64,000 nucleotides of DNA from Halospeciosus flavus (GCF_029814175.1 NZ_CP122312.1:1736001-1800000); one strand, 5' to 3'; shown: positions 25,513-34,144, numbered from the stretch's first letter. The notes: a model not told the origin generated them from the letters alone. Numbers and translations: made by a program.

Positions 25513-25848
25513 TCACTGGAGGTCCCGTCGGGCGAGTTCGACGTTCTTCACGTTCGCCTTCCACACGACGTCGAAGAGGTCGCCGAGGAGTGGGACCGAC
25601 CCGAGTACCGCGTCGACGAGGACGTTACACGCCATCCGACAGAGCGTCAGTTTCCCGACCCCGAGGCGGGCCGCCTCGACGACGAGGTACAGGGAGAACA
25701 GTGCCGTCAGCCAGTCGCCGGCCACGGGGAGGAAGCCCACGATGCCGTCGATGCCCACCCGGTAGCCGACGACGGGGAGTTCGACCGCCTCGTCGAGGAG
25801 GTGTGCGATGCCGTCCATCCGGTCAAGTCGTCGCTCGACGTCCGTCAC
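25513..25848 (-). CDS. DUF4112 membrane protein
   Basis: A 111-residue protein matching DUF4112: LDRMDGIAHLLDEAVELP, VGIDGIVGFLPVAGDWLTALFS, VVEAARLGV, and LVDAVLGSVPLLGDLFDVVWKAN. It has two membrane-embedded hydrophobic stretches. The GTG at 25848 begins just before the conserved helix; longer frames reach into the neighbouring promoter. Function is unknown. It is divergent from the aminotransferase gene. Confidence 0.85.
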   Translation of the reverse strand: MTDVERRLDRMDGIAHLLDEAVELPVVGYRVGIDGIVGFLPVAGDWLTALFSLYLVVEAARLGVGKLTLCRMACNVLVDAVLGSVPLLGDLFDVVWKANVKNVELARRDLQ

Positions 25849-25952
25849 GGACGGAGTGAGGGACCGTCGCACCAAAGGTGTAGTGGCGCGGTGACGCAGT
25901 GGCGACCGTCCGAAGCGAAAGAGCCACGTCGCGGCCACCGTACGCCTCTCCC

Positions 25953-27056
25953 ATGGAGTACCAGGAGCCGTTGTTCTTCCAACTGATGCAGTACGCCTCC
26001 CGCTCCGACCACCCCGACGTCATCGACATGGTGAGCGGGAACCCCGACTGGGGGTCGCCCGACGGCATCGGCGAGGGCCTCCACGAGTACGCCGACTTCG
26101 GCGGCGAGCGCTTCCAGTACCCGCCGAGTGAGGGGTTGCGCGACCTCCGCGAGGAGGTCGCCGAGCGCCGGAACGTGCCGGTCGAGCAGGTGATAATCAC
26201 CAACGGCGGCGGGATGGCCAACACCCTCGGGATGGGGCGGGCGCTCGAACGCGGTTCGGGCGACGAGGTCGTCATGACGGACCCCGTCTACCCCTACTAC
26301 CCGGGCAAGACGACCATGCTCGGCGGCGAACAGCGCTTCGTCCCGGTCGGCGCGGACGGGAGTCTGGACCCCGACGACGTCCGCGACGTCGCCAGCGAAG
26401 ACACCGCCTGCATCGTCGTCAACACGCCGAACAACCCCACCGGGAAGGTGTACTCGGAGGAGACGCTGGGCGAACTCGTCGCCATCGCCGAGGAGTACGA
26501 CGCCATCCTCGTCTCCGACGAGGTGTACGACCACTTCGACTTCACCGGGGAGTTCACCTCCGCGCTAGAGTTCGACTCCGAACACCGCATCGTCACCAAC
26601 TCCTTCTCGAAGACGTTCGCGATCACGGGCTTCCGGGTGGGGTACGCCGTCGTCCCCGACCCCCACGTCGACGCCGTCCGTGCGCGGAATATGCTCACGA
26701 ACGTCGCCACCACCCGCCCCGGGCAGTACGCCGTCCTCCACGCCCTGCAGACGACCGACCCGGCCTACTACGAGGCCAACCGCGAGGAACTCCGCGAGCG
26801 CGTCGACACGTTCACGGACGCTCTCGACGCCGCCGACGCGGAGTACACCCGACCCGAGGGCGCCTTCTACGTGATGGCGAAGTTCCCCGACTTCCCCGGC
26901 ACCCTGGAGAACGTCTACGACCTCGTCGACGAGGCGGGCGTGGCGGGGATGCCTGGCAACGGCTTCGGCGACTCGGCCGACGAGTGGGTCCGATTCGCCC
27001 TCGTCACGCCGCGCGTCGAGGAGGCGGCCGACCGCCTCGCCGACTACTTCGCGTAA
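25953..27056 (+). CDS. Class I/II PLP aminotransferase
   Basis: A 367-residue fold-type I aminotransferase. Visible motifs are TNGGGMANTLGM, VNTPNNPTGKVYS, SDEVYDHF, and the PLP lysine Lys220 in NSFSKTFAITGFRVGY. The C-terminal arginine region is DEWVRFALV. Substrate is not decidable; aspartate- or aromatic-type are common for this group in haloarchaea. The ATG at 25953 fits the family N-terminus. It lies 45 nt upstream of the ArsA-like gene. Confidence 0.88.
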   Translation: MEYQEPLFFQLMQYASRSDHPDVIDMVSGNPDWGSPDGIGEGLHEYADFGGERFQYPPSEGLRDLREEVAERRNVPVEQVIITNGGGMANTLGMGRALERGSGDEVVMTDPVYPYYPGKTTMLGGEQRFVPVGADGSLDPDDVRDVASEDTACIVVNTPNNPTGKVYSEETLGELVAIAEEYDAILVSDEVYDHFDFTGEFTSALEFDSEHRIVTNSFSKTFAITGFRVGYAVVPDPHVDAVRARNMLTNVATTRPGQYAVLHALQTTDPAYYEANREELRERVDTFTDALDAADAEYTRPEGAFYVMAKFPDFPGTLENVYDLVDEAGVAGMPGNGFGDSADEWVRFALVTPRVEEAADRLADYFA

Positions 27057-27101
27057 CGCGGAAGCGACGGATACACCCGTCCCGGATTCCGACCACGAGA
27101 T

Positions 27102-28217
27102 ATGGACGAAATCGAGGTGGAGGCGGTCGACTCCCTCGGCGAGGACGTCGGTGTCTCGGCGGGGACCGCCGACTACGTGCTCTACGGCGGGAAGGGCGGC
27201 GTCGGGAAGACGACGATGGCGGCGGCCACCGGTCTCGCCAGCGCGAACGCCGGGACGCCGACGCTCGTCGTCTCCACCGACCCCGCACACTCCCTCTCGG
27301 ACACCTACGAGACCGACGTCCCGAGTTCCCCGGGGCGAATCCGCGACGACGTCCCCCTCTACGCGGTCGAAATCGACCCCGACGAGGCGATGCAACAGGC
27401 CCAACTCTTCGACGAGGAGGGCGGACTCTCCGGTCCCCTCGGTGGGATGGGCGACCTCGGCGGTCTGTTCGGCGGCGGTGGCGGGGGCGCGGGCGGTGCC
27501 GGCGGAATGGGCGGCGACGGGGGAGTGGGCGGCCCCGGCGAGACGGGCGGCGGCGCGGGTCCGATGATGCCCGGCGCCGACGAGGCGGCGGCGATGCAAC
27601 TCCTCTTGGAGTACCTCGACGACGACCGCTTCGAGCGCGTCGTGGTCGACACCGCGCCGACCGGCCACACCCTCCGACTGCTCGAACTCCCCGAACTCCT
27701 CGACTCGATGGTCGGTCAGATGGTGCAGTTCCGCCAGCAGATGAGCGGGATGATGGACCAGGTGAAGGGGATGTTCGGCGGCGGCGAAGAGGAACCCCAG
27801 CAGGGCTTCGGCGACCTCGACGAACTGAAAGCGCGCATCGAACGCCTCCGGTCGGTCCTGCGGGACCCCGCGCGAACGGACTTCCGTATCGTGCTCGTCC
27901 CCGAGGAGATGAGCGTCTTCGAGTCGAAGCGCCTCCGCGCCCAACTCGACGACTACGGGATTCCCGTCGGGACGGTCGTGGTCAACCGCGTGATGGAACC
28001 CCTCGCCGACGTGACGGAGGTACCCACCGGCGCGGAGTTCGTCTCGCCGAACCTCGACTCCTGTGAGTTCTGCCAGCGACGCTGGGAGGTCCAGCAAGAC
28101 GCGCTCACCGAGGCCCAGGACCTCTTCCGCGGCCACGACGTGAAACGCGTCCCCCTCTTCGCCGACGAGGTGCGCGGCGAGCGGATGCTCCGCGTGGTCG
28201 CGGCCTGTCTGGAGTGA
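27102..28217 (+). CDS. ArsA/Get3-family ATPase
   Basis: A deviant-Walker-A P-loop ATPase of 371 residues. The signature GKGGVGKTT is at 30-38, with switch I STDPAHSLSD (58-67), VVVDTAPTGHTLRLLELP and a late CEFC (321-324), the zinc CXXC of Get3-type dimers. Archaeal members are proposed tail-anchored-protein targeting factors; arsenite pumping is less likely with no arsB nearby. A striking Gly-rich insert (about 107-157) lies where Get3 has its flexible switch region, before the Met-rich helical segment (QMSGMMDQVKGMFGG). Confidence 0.9.
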   Translation: MDEIEVEAVDSLGEDVGVSAGTADYVLYGGKGGVGKTTMAAATGLASANAGTPTLVVSTDPAHSLSDTYETDVPSSPGRIRDDVPLYAVEIDPDEAMQQAQLFDEEGGLSGPLGGMGDLGGLFGGGGGGAGGAGGMGGDGGVGGPGETGGGAGPMMPGADEAAAMQLLLEYLDDDRFERVVVDTAPTGHTLRLLELPELLDSMVGQMVQFRQQMSGMMDQVKGMFGGGEEEPQQGFGDLDELKARIERLRSVLRDPARTDFRIVLVPEEMSVFESKRLRAQLDDYGIPVGTVVVNRVMEPLADVTEVPTGAEFVSPNLDSCEFCQRRWEVQQDALTEAQDLFRGHDVKRVPLFADEVRGERMLRVVAACLE

Positions 28218-28285
28218 CTATTACCTAACACGTTTCGGTACCGCCCCCTCCATCGATCCTTCAGTAACGTTCCTGATTCCGCACC

Positions 28286-28291
28286 TTTTTT
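28286..28291 (+). terminator. T6 tract downstream of the ArsA-like gene
   Basis: Six consecutive T about 70 nt after the stop are a plausible U-rich termination site before the GntP gene. Confidence 0.4.
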
Positions 28292-28293
28292 GT

Positions 28294-28306
28294 GTATCGT
28301 TGATAC
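28294..28306. promoter_or_regulatory. Small palindrome before the GntP permease gene
   Basis: GTATC-GTT-GATAC ends 11 nt before the ATG at 28318. The location suits an operator or an overlap with the promoter, but a 5-bp half-site can occur by chance. Confidence 0.35.
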
Positions 28307-28317
28307 GGCTGAGATAC

Positions 28318-29679
28318 ATGCTCTCTGGCATACCGCTCGTCTTGTTGTTGGCCGCCGCGGTGGCGTTCATCGTCGTCGCGACGGCGAAGTTCGACCTCCA
28401 CGCGTTCTTGACGCTGCTCGTCGCCGCCTACGGGACCGCCCTGATCGCGGGGCTGAACCCGACGAAGGCGGCGTCGCTCGTCACGGACGGCTTCGGGTCG
28501 ACACTCGGCTACATCGGCATCGTCATCCTCGCGGGGACCATCATCGGCACCGTCCTGGAGAAGTCCGGCGCGGCCATCGTCATCGCCGAGACCATCCTCG
28601 GGTGGGTCGGCGAGGAGTACACCACCGAGGTGATGGCCGTCACCGGCGGCGTCGTCAGCATCCCGGTCTTCTGTGACTCCGGGTTCGTCATCCTCTCCGG
28701 GCTGAACCGCTCGCTCGCCGAGCGGTCCTCGCTCTCGCTGTCGACGCTCGCCGTCGCGCTCGCGGGCGGTCTCTACGTCACGCACGTCTTCGTCCCGCCG
28801 ACGCCCGGCCCCATCGCCGCGGCCGCCATCCTCGGCGCCGACGTCGGCCTCGTGATGCTCGTCGGCATCCTCGTCAGCGCCCCGATCATCGCGCTGGCCT
28901 CGGTGTGGGCCGAGCGCGTCGCCTCGCGCTTCCACATCGACCCGTCGCCGGACATGACCGTCGGCGAGATCAAAGAGGAGTACGGCACACTCCCCTCGCC
29001 GGCCGCCTCCTTCGCGCCGCTCGTCGTCCCCATCGTCCTCATCGCCGTCGGGAGCGTCGCGGCGTTCCCCAGCGCGGAGAACCCCGCCTTCGTCCACGGC
29101 GCGCTCCAGAACTGGCTACTCTTCGTCGGTGACCCCGCCGTCGCGCTGTTGATCGGTGCGTTCGTCGGCTTCGCCATCGTCCCGACGTACACCGACGAGG
29201 TCACCAGCGAGTGGGTCACCGAGGGGCTGACCAACGCCGCGGTCATCCTCGCCGTCACCGGCGCCGGCGGTGCGTTCGGCAACGTCCTCGGTGCACTGCC
29301 GCTCAAGGAGTTCGTGAGTTCGACGTTCGGCGGACTCGGCATCGGCCTGCTCGCCGCGTTCGTCATCGCCGCCGCGCTGAAGACGACCCTCGGTTCCTCG
29401 ACGGTCGCCATCCTCACGACGTCAAGTCTGATCGCCCCCCTGCTCGGTCCGCTCGGTCTCGCCTCGCAGTGGGGGTCCGTGTTCGCCGTCCTCGCCATCG
29501 GCGCGGGCGCGATGACCGTCAGCCACGCCAACGACTCCTACTTCTGGATCATCACCGAGTTCTCCGACATGGAGGCCGCGACGGCCTACCAGGCCTGGAC
29601 CGCCGCGACGGCCGTCCTCGGCGTCGCCAGCATCGTCTGGATCCTGGTCCTGCACAGCGTCGTGCCGACCGTCCTCTGA
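28318..29679 (+). CDS. GntP-family permease
   Basis: A 453-residue membrane transporter with about 12 helices of the gluconate:H+ symporter (GntP) family. Conserved segments include GTIIGTVLEKSGAA, VSIPVFCDSGFVIL, HVFVPPTPGPIAAA and ALKTTLGSSTVAI. Substrates in the family are gluconate, glycerate and related hydroxy acids. The glycerate kinase gene facing it makes glycerate the best guess. The ATG at 28318 starts directly before the first helix. Confidence 0.9.
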   Translation: MLSGIPLVLLLAAAVAFIVVATAKFDLHAFLTLLVAAYGTALIAGLNPTKAASLVTDGFGSTLGYIGIVILAGTIIGTVLEKSGAAIVIAETILGWVGEEYTTEVMAVTGGVVSIPVFCDSGFVILSGLNRSLAERSSLSLSTLAVALAGGLYVTHVFVPPTPGPIAAAAILGADVGLVMLVGILVSAPIIALASVWAERVASRFHIDPSPDMTVGEIKEEYGTLPSPAASFAPLVVPIVLIAVGSVAAFPSAENPAFVHGALQNWLLFVGDPAVALLIGAFVGFAIVPTYTDEVTSEWVTEGLTNAAVILAVTGAGGAFGNVLGALPLKEFVSSTFGGLGIGLLAAFVIAAALKTTLGSSTVAILTTSSLIAPLLGPLGLASQWGSVFAVLAIGAGAMTVSHANDSYFWIITEFSDMEAATAYQAWTAATAVLGVASIVWILVLHSVVPTVL

Positions 29680-29703
29680 GACGGTCGCACTCTCCCGACG
29701 AAA

Positions 29704-29733
29704 CAGTTGAACGATTGTACAACCGTTCAACTG
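29704..29733. repeat. Near-perfect 30-bp palindrome between convergent genes
   Basis: CAGTTGAACG and CGTTCAACTG are perfect 10-bp arms. The 10-nt centre is ATTGTACAAC, itself containing palindromic TTGTACAA, so only one base pair of the 30-bp dyad is mismatched. It lies 24 nt after the permease stop and 8 nt from the glycerate kinase stop. It may be a bidirectional terminator hairpin or a protein-binding operator. Confidence 0.8.
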
Positions 29734-29741
29734 ACGGTCGA

Positions 29742-31130
29742 CTACTGCTCGGGCACCAGGAAGATACGCAGGTCGTTGACGTTCGTCCCCGTCGCGCCCG
29801 TCTCGACGAGTGCGCCCTCGTCGGCGAGGAACGGGTAGACGTCGTTCTCCTTCAACGCGTTTCGTGCGGCGCGGCGGTCGTCGAACGGCCCGTCCACGAG
29901 CGCGCCCGCGGCGTCCGTCGCGCCGTCGATGCCGTCCGTGTCGACGGACGCGAGCACGCCCAACTCCTCGGAAAGTTCGAGACCGGCCGAGACGGCGAAC
30001 TCCTGGTTCGGCCCGCCTTCCCCGCCCTCGCCGCGGACGGTGACGGTGGTCTCGCCGCCCGCGACGACCGCGACCGGCGGGTAGGTCGGCAACCCGGTGC
30101 CGGCACACTCCTCGGCGACGGCGACGTGGGTCTTCGCGGCCTCGCGGGCCTCACCTCGCACCCTGGACGAGAGGATCAGGGGGTCGTAGCCCGCCTCGGC
30201 GGCGACGTCCGCGGCCGCTTCGAGCGCGGTCAGCCCGTCCGCGAGGACGTGCGTTGAGACGCGTTCGAAAATCGGGTCGTCCTCTCCCGGCGTCTCGTCG
30301 AGCGGAGCGACACGAGGCTCGGGAGCGCTTCGCTCTCCCGGCGTTTCGTCGTGCTCGCCTCGGGCGCCGAGTTCGAGGCGTTCGCGGACCGCCTCGGGCA
30401 CCTCGACGTCGTAGTCGTCGAGCACGTCAAGGGCGTCGCGGAACGTCGAGGTGTCGGGGACGGTCGGCCCGCTGGCGATGACGTCGAGGTCGTTGCCGAC
30501 GACGTCGCTGAAGACGAGCGTGGCGACGCGGGCGGGCGCGAGCGTCCGGGCGAGTTGGCCGCCCTTCACTGCCGAGAGGTGCTTGCGGACGGCGTTCACC
30601 TCGTGGATGGTCGCGCCGCTGGCGAGCAGGGCGTCGGTGGTCTCCTGCAGGTCGGCGAGCGAGATGCCCGGCGCGGGCGCGGCCATCAGCGCGCTCCCAC
30701 CGCCCGTGACGACCGCGAGGACGAGCGTCTCGTCGTCGGTCCGGCGGGCGGCGTCGAGCAGGCGCTCGGTAGAGTCGACACCGCGCTCGCTCGGGACGGG
30801 GTGGTCGCCGGGGAGGACTTCGACGACGTCGGTCTCGACCGGGTCGTCCGTGACGACGACGCCGTCGGCGAGGCGGTCGCCGAGGACGGCTTCGAGCGCC
30901 GCGGCGACGTGGGCCGCCGCGTTGCCCCCGCCGAGGACGACGACCTCGTCGTAGTCACCGAGGTCGAAGGTCTCGCCGGCGACGTCGAGGGTGTCGCCGT
31001 CGAGGGTGACGTGTTCGCGGACGACGACGTCGGGACGCGCGGCCGAGATGCCGGCCTCGACGCAGTCGAGTGCCAGTTCGTGGACCGGTGAGTCGACGAG
31101 TTCGTCGCGGTTCTGAATCATCGTCGTCAC
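29742..31130 (-). CDS. Glycerate 2-kinase (GCK/MOFRL family)
   Basis: Phosphorylates glycerate to 2-phosphoglycerate, feeding lower glycolysis. The 462-residue protein has the N-terminal GckA domain (VVLGGGNAAAHVAAALE, VVTGGGSALM, EVNAVRKHLSAVKGGQLA, VFSDVVGNDLDVIASGP). The C-terminal MOFRL domain shows AGGETTVTVRGEGGEGGPNQEFA, and TDGIDGATDAAGA. A linker near 260-285 contains a 17-residue tandem duplication beginning DETPGE. GTG at 31130 overlaps the SDR stop (GTGA); an ATG three codons later is possible. It is probably cotranscribed with the SDR and convergent with the GntP permease. Confidence 0.9.
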   Translation of the reverse strand: MTTMIQNRDELVDSPVHELALDCVEAGISAARPDVVVREHVTLDGDTLDVAGETFDLGDYDEVVVLGGGNAAAHVAAALEAVLGDRLADGVVVTDDPVETDVVEVLPGDHPVPSERGVDSTERLLDAARRTDDETLVLAVVTGGGSALMAAPAPGISLADLQETTDALLASGATIHEVNAVRKHLSAVKGGQLARTLAPARVATLVFSDVVGNDLDVIASGPTVPDTSTFRDALDVLDDYDVEVPEAVRERLELGARGEHDETPGERSAPEPRVAPLDETPGEDDPIFERVSTHVLADGLTALEAAADVAAEAGYDPLILSSRVRGEAREAAKTHVAVAEECAGTGLPTYPPVAVVAGGETTVTVRGEGGEGGPNQEFAVSAGLELSEELGVLASVDTDGIDGATDAAGALVDGPFDDRRAARNALKENDVYPFLADEGALVETGATGTNVNDLRIFLVPEQ

Positions 31131-31945
31131 ACCAGGCGGAGCGCGAGGCTCACGATCTTGTCGCGGATGCGGTCCGGCACGAAGCGCGCGAGCACGCCCG
31201 CCTTCCCGACGGTCCCCACCGGGTAGCGCGGGTCGGGGTTCGGACTCACGGCGGCTTCGAGGACGACTTCGGCGACGTCCTCGGGTCTCGACGCGCCCGC
31301 GTCACCGGTCGAGTGGTAGTCGCGGAAGAGTTCGTAGACGTTCGCGTAGGCACTCGTCTCGTCGATCTCCTCCTGCTCCTCGCGGACTCGCTTCGAGAAC
31401 TTCGTCTCGACGGGGCCGGGTTCGACGAGCGCGACGTCGATGCCGTGCTGGTCGACCTCGTTGCGGAGCGCGTCGCTCATCGCTTCGAGGGCGAACTTCG
31501 AGGCGGAGTAGGTGCCCATCCCGGGGAAGGAGACGCGGCCGGCGACGCTGGAGAGGTTGACGATGGTCCCCTCCTCCTGCTCGCGCATGTGCGGGAGGGC
31601 GGCGCGAATCAGGCGGTGTGGCCCGTAGACGTTCACGTCGAACTGGCGATTCAGTTTGCGCGTGGGGACGTCCTCGACGGTGCCGAACTGGCCGTAGCCG
31701 GCGTTGTTGACGAGGCAGTCGAGTCGGCCCTCCTCGTCGACGAGGTCGTCGACGACGGTCCGACAGCGCGCGGGTTTGGTCACGTCGAGCGACTCGGTGA
31801 CGGCGCCCGCGTCGGCGAGGTCTTCGACGTCGTCGGTGTCGCGCGCGGTGGCGTAGACGGTCCACTCCTCGTCGAGGAACGCGTGGGCGGTCGCCCGGCC
31901 GATGCCGGAGGAACAACCGGTGATGAGTACCGTTCGGTCGGTCAT
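31127..31945 (-). CDS. Short-chain dehydrogenase/reductase
   Basis: A 272-residue classical SDR with Rossmann motif TGCSSGIG (about 9-16), NNAGYGQFG, catalytic Ser in LSSVAGRVSFPG and YSASK. The ATARDTDD stretch after beta-2 suggests NADP. Substrate is unknown. Its stop overlaps the glycerate kinase start. An assignment to hydroxypyruvate or tartronate semialdehyde reduction is tempting but unproven. Confidence 0.9.
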   Translation of the reverse strand: MTDRTVLITGCSSGIGRATAHAFLDEEWTVYATARDTDDVEDLADAGAVTESLDVTKPARCRTVVDDLVDEEGRLDCLVNNAGYGQFGTVEDVPTRKLNRQFDVNVYGPHRLIRAALPHMREQEEGTIVNLSSVAGRVSFPGMGTYSASKFALEAMSDALRNEVDQHGIDVALVEPGPVETKFSKRVREEQEEIDETSAYANVYELFRDYHSTGDAGASRPEDVAEVVLEAAVSPNPDPRYPVGTVGKAGVLARFVPDRIRDKIVSLALRLV

Positions 31946-32015
31946 ACCCGACCGGTCGCACGGGTGGGAGTTAAGGGTAGGCGAAAGGGAAGAGAGCGGA
32001 GTCGGCGGACCGGCG

Positions 32016-32186
32016 TCAGGTCGGGACCTCGGTGACGAGGTCCTCCGCGTCCGAGCGCGAGACCTCGCGGTCGTGCTGGCGCTCGGCGTGGTCCATGTAG
32101 TGGTGGACGAGTTCGTCGACGTTGTCCGTCTGTACCACGAAGTCGCAGTCGTGCCCTGCGTCGGCGCAGGCGACGGTTTTGACCAT
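32016..32186 (-). CDS. DUF1059 small protein
   Basis: A 56-residue protein reading MVKTVACADAGHDCDFVVQT, then DNVDELVHHYMDHAERQHD. This is the DUF1059 pattern: paired Cys and a His-rich helix (HHYMDHAERQH) that could bind metal. Function is unknown. Start ATG at 32186, stop TGA at 32016. It lies alone between the SDR and endonuclease V genes. Confidence 0.85.
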   Translation of the reverse strand: MVKTVACADAGHDCDFVVQTDNVDELVHHYMDHAERQHDREVSRSDAEDLVTEVPT

Positions 32187-32275
32187 CGGTGTACGACCTC
32201 CGTCCGAGACTGCGAAGGGATGGCCGGTAAAGGTAGTGGCGGGGGAGGGGGCGTGGCGGAGGGTGGACGCGAGCG

Positions 32276-33097
32276 CTACTTCAGCCGACCCACGTCGCGG
32301 TCGGCCAGTCGCGTCGGTTCCGGAAGCTTGTAGCCCGCACAGAGCGCCTCGACGAAGTCGACGGCCGTCTCCTCGTCCACACGGTGGCCCGGACTCACGA
32401 TCAAGGGGTTGACGTGTCGCTTCTCGGGGTTCGGGTACTGCCGGGACTGGAAGGCGTAGCCGATGACGTCGCCGGTGGGCGCCTCCACCTCGTCGTCGGC
32501 CTCGATGGCGACGCGCTCGCCCGCCTCGAAGTACTGGTCGAGCGACTCGCGGGGTTCGCCACAGAGGAGGCTCTTCGCGACGCCGATGGCCGGTGTGTCG
32601 AAGACGACGCCGACGTGGGTGGCGATGCCCGCCTGCCGGAAGTGGATGCGCCCGCTCCCGTCGAGGACGAGCAGGTCACCGGGAACCGAGAGGTTCTGTA
32701 GCGCGTCGACGATGGCGCCGCCCTCGCGGAACGCGAGGAGCCCGGGGATGTAGGGTATTTCGAGGGGTCGACGGCCCACCGCGCGCTCGACGACAGCACC
32801 GTCCTGAATCGCGACGGCCGCGCTCACGGCCTCCTCGTCGTCGACGAACGCCTGGTCGATACCGACGACGACGGGCGGCCCCTCCGGGTCGTACGCCTCG
32901 GCGGGGCCGGCCGAGAGCGTCTGCTGGCCCGCCTCGGGAGTGCGGTCCTCGGGCGGGTCGTCGAGAGCGACGTCGGCGGGGGCGAAATCGACGTCGTCGG
33001 CGAAGACGGCGTCCGCGACGAGGTCGCGCTGGAGTTCCGCCATCTCCTCGTGGGTGCGGTCGGGGTCGGGGACGTACTCCGAGTGGACGACCTCCAC
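32276..33097 (-). CDS. nfi: Endonuclease V
   Basis: Cleaves the second phosphodiester 3' of hypoxanthine (deaminated adenine) in DNA. The 273-residue protein has an acidic N-terminal part, then VVVGIDQAF (catalytic Asp), VVERAVG, the PYIPGLLAFREG segment that is diagnostic for the family, LVLDGSGRIHFRQAG and THVGVVFDTPAIGVAKSLL. The GTG start lies 3 nt after the rhomboid stop, so both form one unit. The insert about residues 40-75 is rich in Pro/Glu and probably disordered. Confidence 0.93.
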   Translation of the reverse strand: MEVVHSEYVPDPDRTHEEMAELQRDLVADAVFADDVDFAPADVALDDPPEDRTPEAGQQTLSAGPAEAYDPEGPPVVVGIDQAFVDDEEAVSAAVAIQDGAVVERAVGRRPLEIPYIPGLLAFREGGAIVDALQNLSVPGDLLVLDGSGRIHFRQAGIATHVGVVFDTPAIGVAKSLLCGEPRESLDQYFEAGERVAIEADDEVEAPTGDVIGYAFQSRQYPNPEKRHVNPLIVSPGHRVDEETAVDFVEALCAGYKLPEPTRLADRDVGRLK

Positions 33098-33100
33098 GGC

Positions 33101-34012
33101 TCAGAACCCTCCGCGGCCGGGACCGTCGCCACCGCCGCCGAACTGGAGTTGCTGGGGCGCGCGCTCGCCCTGCTCTTTCAGGTAGAGACCGTAGAGCAGG
33201 CCGATAGCCAACCCGGAGAGGTGGGCGAAGTGGGCGACGCCACCGCCACCGGTGCCGAGGTTCGTCGTCGCAACGAACACCGTGTAGGCCGCGAAGCCGA
33301 GCGTAAGTAGCCACAGGGGCATCGGGATGACGAAGTAGAGGTACACCCGAAGCCCGGGGTTCAGCACGGTCAGGACGCCCATGATGGCCATGATGGCGCC
33401 GCTCGCGCCGAGGACGGCGGTCAGCCCGGGCATGCCGAGCAGGAGGGAGACGCCGACCTGAGCGAGACCGGCGGCCGCGCCGGCGACGAGGAAGAGGAGG
33501 GCGAACGTCGACGAACCGACCCGACGCTCGACGACGGGACCGAAGAAGTACAGCGCGATGCTGTTGAAGACGATGTGTGTGAACCCGCCGTGGGCGAAGA
33601 TGGAGACGAGCCACGTCCAGACGTACAGCGGGTTCGCGGAGTTGACCGTGAAGAGGTTCGCCCACGCCATCGTGTTGACCGGGATACCCAGGAGTGGCGC
33701 GAGTCCGTACTGCGCGAGGAACGTCACCCACATCAACCCGAGGAAGAGGTAGGTCACGTTCCCCCGGAAGTACGAGAGGACGCCGCCGGGGCCGGTGTCG
33801 ACACTCATCCGTCGCTGACCGGTAGTCGTGCGCCCCGAACTCGACGCCTCGGCCTGCTCGCCCTGGAAGACGCCGCTGGGGTCGTTCCACTCTTCGAGTC
33901 CCGGGCAGGCGTGGTTCTCGGGAAGACGGTGCTCGCTGCAGAAGGTGCCGCCACAGAGTCGACACTGGTACGGCATCCCCACCTCCGTCCCGCACCTGTC
34001 GCAGGTCGCCAT
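33101..34012 (-). CDS. Rhomboid intramembrane protease with AN1-type zinc finger
   Basis: A 303-residue protein. The N-terminal 45 residues form an AN1-like zinc finger (CDRCGTEVGMPYQCRLCGG, then FCSEHRLPENHAC). A linker leads to six membrane helices. The catalytic Ser204 is in GASGAIMAIMG, and the His is in VAHFAHLSG (261 or 264). The C-terminus is Gly-rich. Fusion of an AN1 finger to rhomboid is characteristic of haloarchaea. Substrates are unknown. ATG at 34012. Confidence 0.92.
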   Translation of the reverse strand: MATCDRCGTEVGMPYQCRLCGGTFCSEHRLPENHACPGLEEWNDPSGVFQGEQAEASSSGRTTTGQRRMSVDTGPGGVLSYFRGNVTYLFLGLMWVTFLAQYGLAPLLGIPVNTMAWANLFTVNSANPLYVWTWLVSIFAHGGFTHIVFNSIALYFFGPVVERRVGSSTFALLFLVAGAAAGLAQVGVSLLLGMPGLTAVLGASGAIMAIMGVLTVLNPGLRVYLYFVIPMPLWLLTLGFAAYTVFVATTNLGTGGGGVAHFAHLSGLAIGLLYGLYLKEQGERAPQQLQFGGGGDGPGRGGF

Positions 34013-34018
34013 TACTTC

Positions 34019-34044
34019 GGGGTTAGGGACCGCTCGGGATAGGG
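34019..34044 (+). other. G-quadruplex-type motif before the rhomboid gene
   Basis: Four G runs, GGGG-TTA-GGG-7nt-GGG-ATA-GGG, fit the G3+N1-7 rule. A fifth run (GGGGG) follows at 34054-34058. The motif lies in the divergent gap between rhomboid and the DUF5788 gene, 7 nt upstream of the rhomboid start. Confidence 0.55.
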
Positions 34045-34144
34045 TTTTGGAAAGGGGGACCGACGACCCGCGGCGTCGCCCGTCAGGACCCCGCAGAACC
34101 CCCGGCCCCGCAAAGTAAAGGGCGCGCCGTCCCCAACTCGAACT

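Noticed and set aside
32230..32268. G-rich stretch before the DUF1059 gene as a third quadruplex
   Set aside because: Only three G3+ runs with one long loop are present, so it does not meet the four-run pattern.
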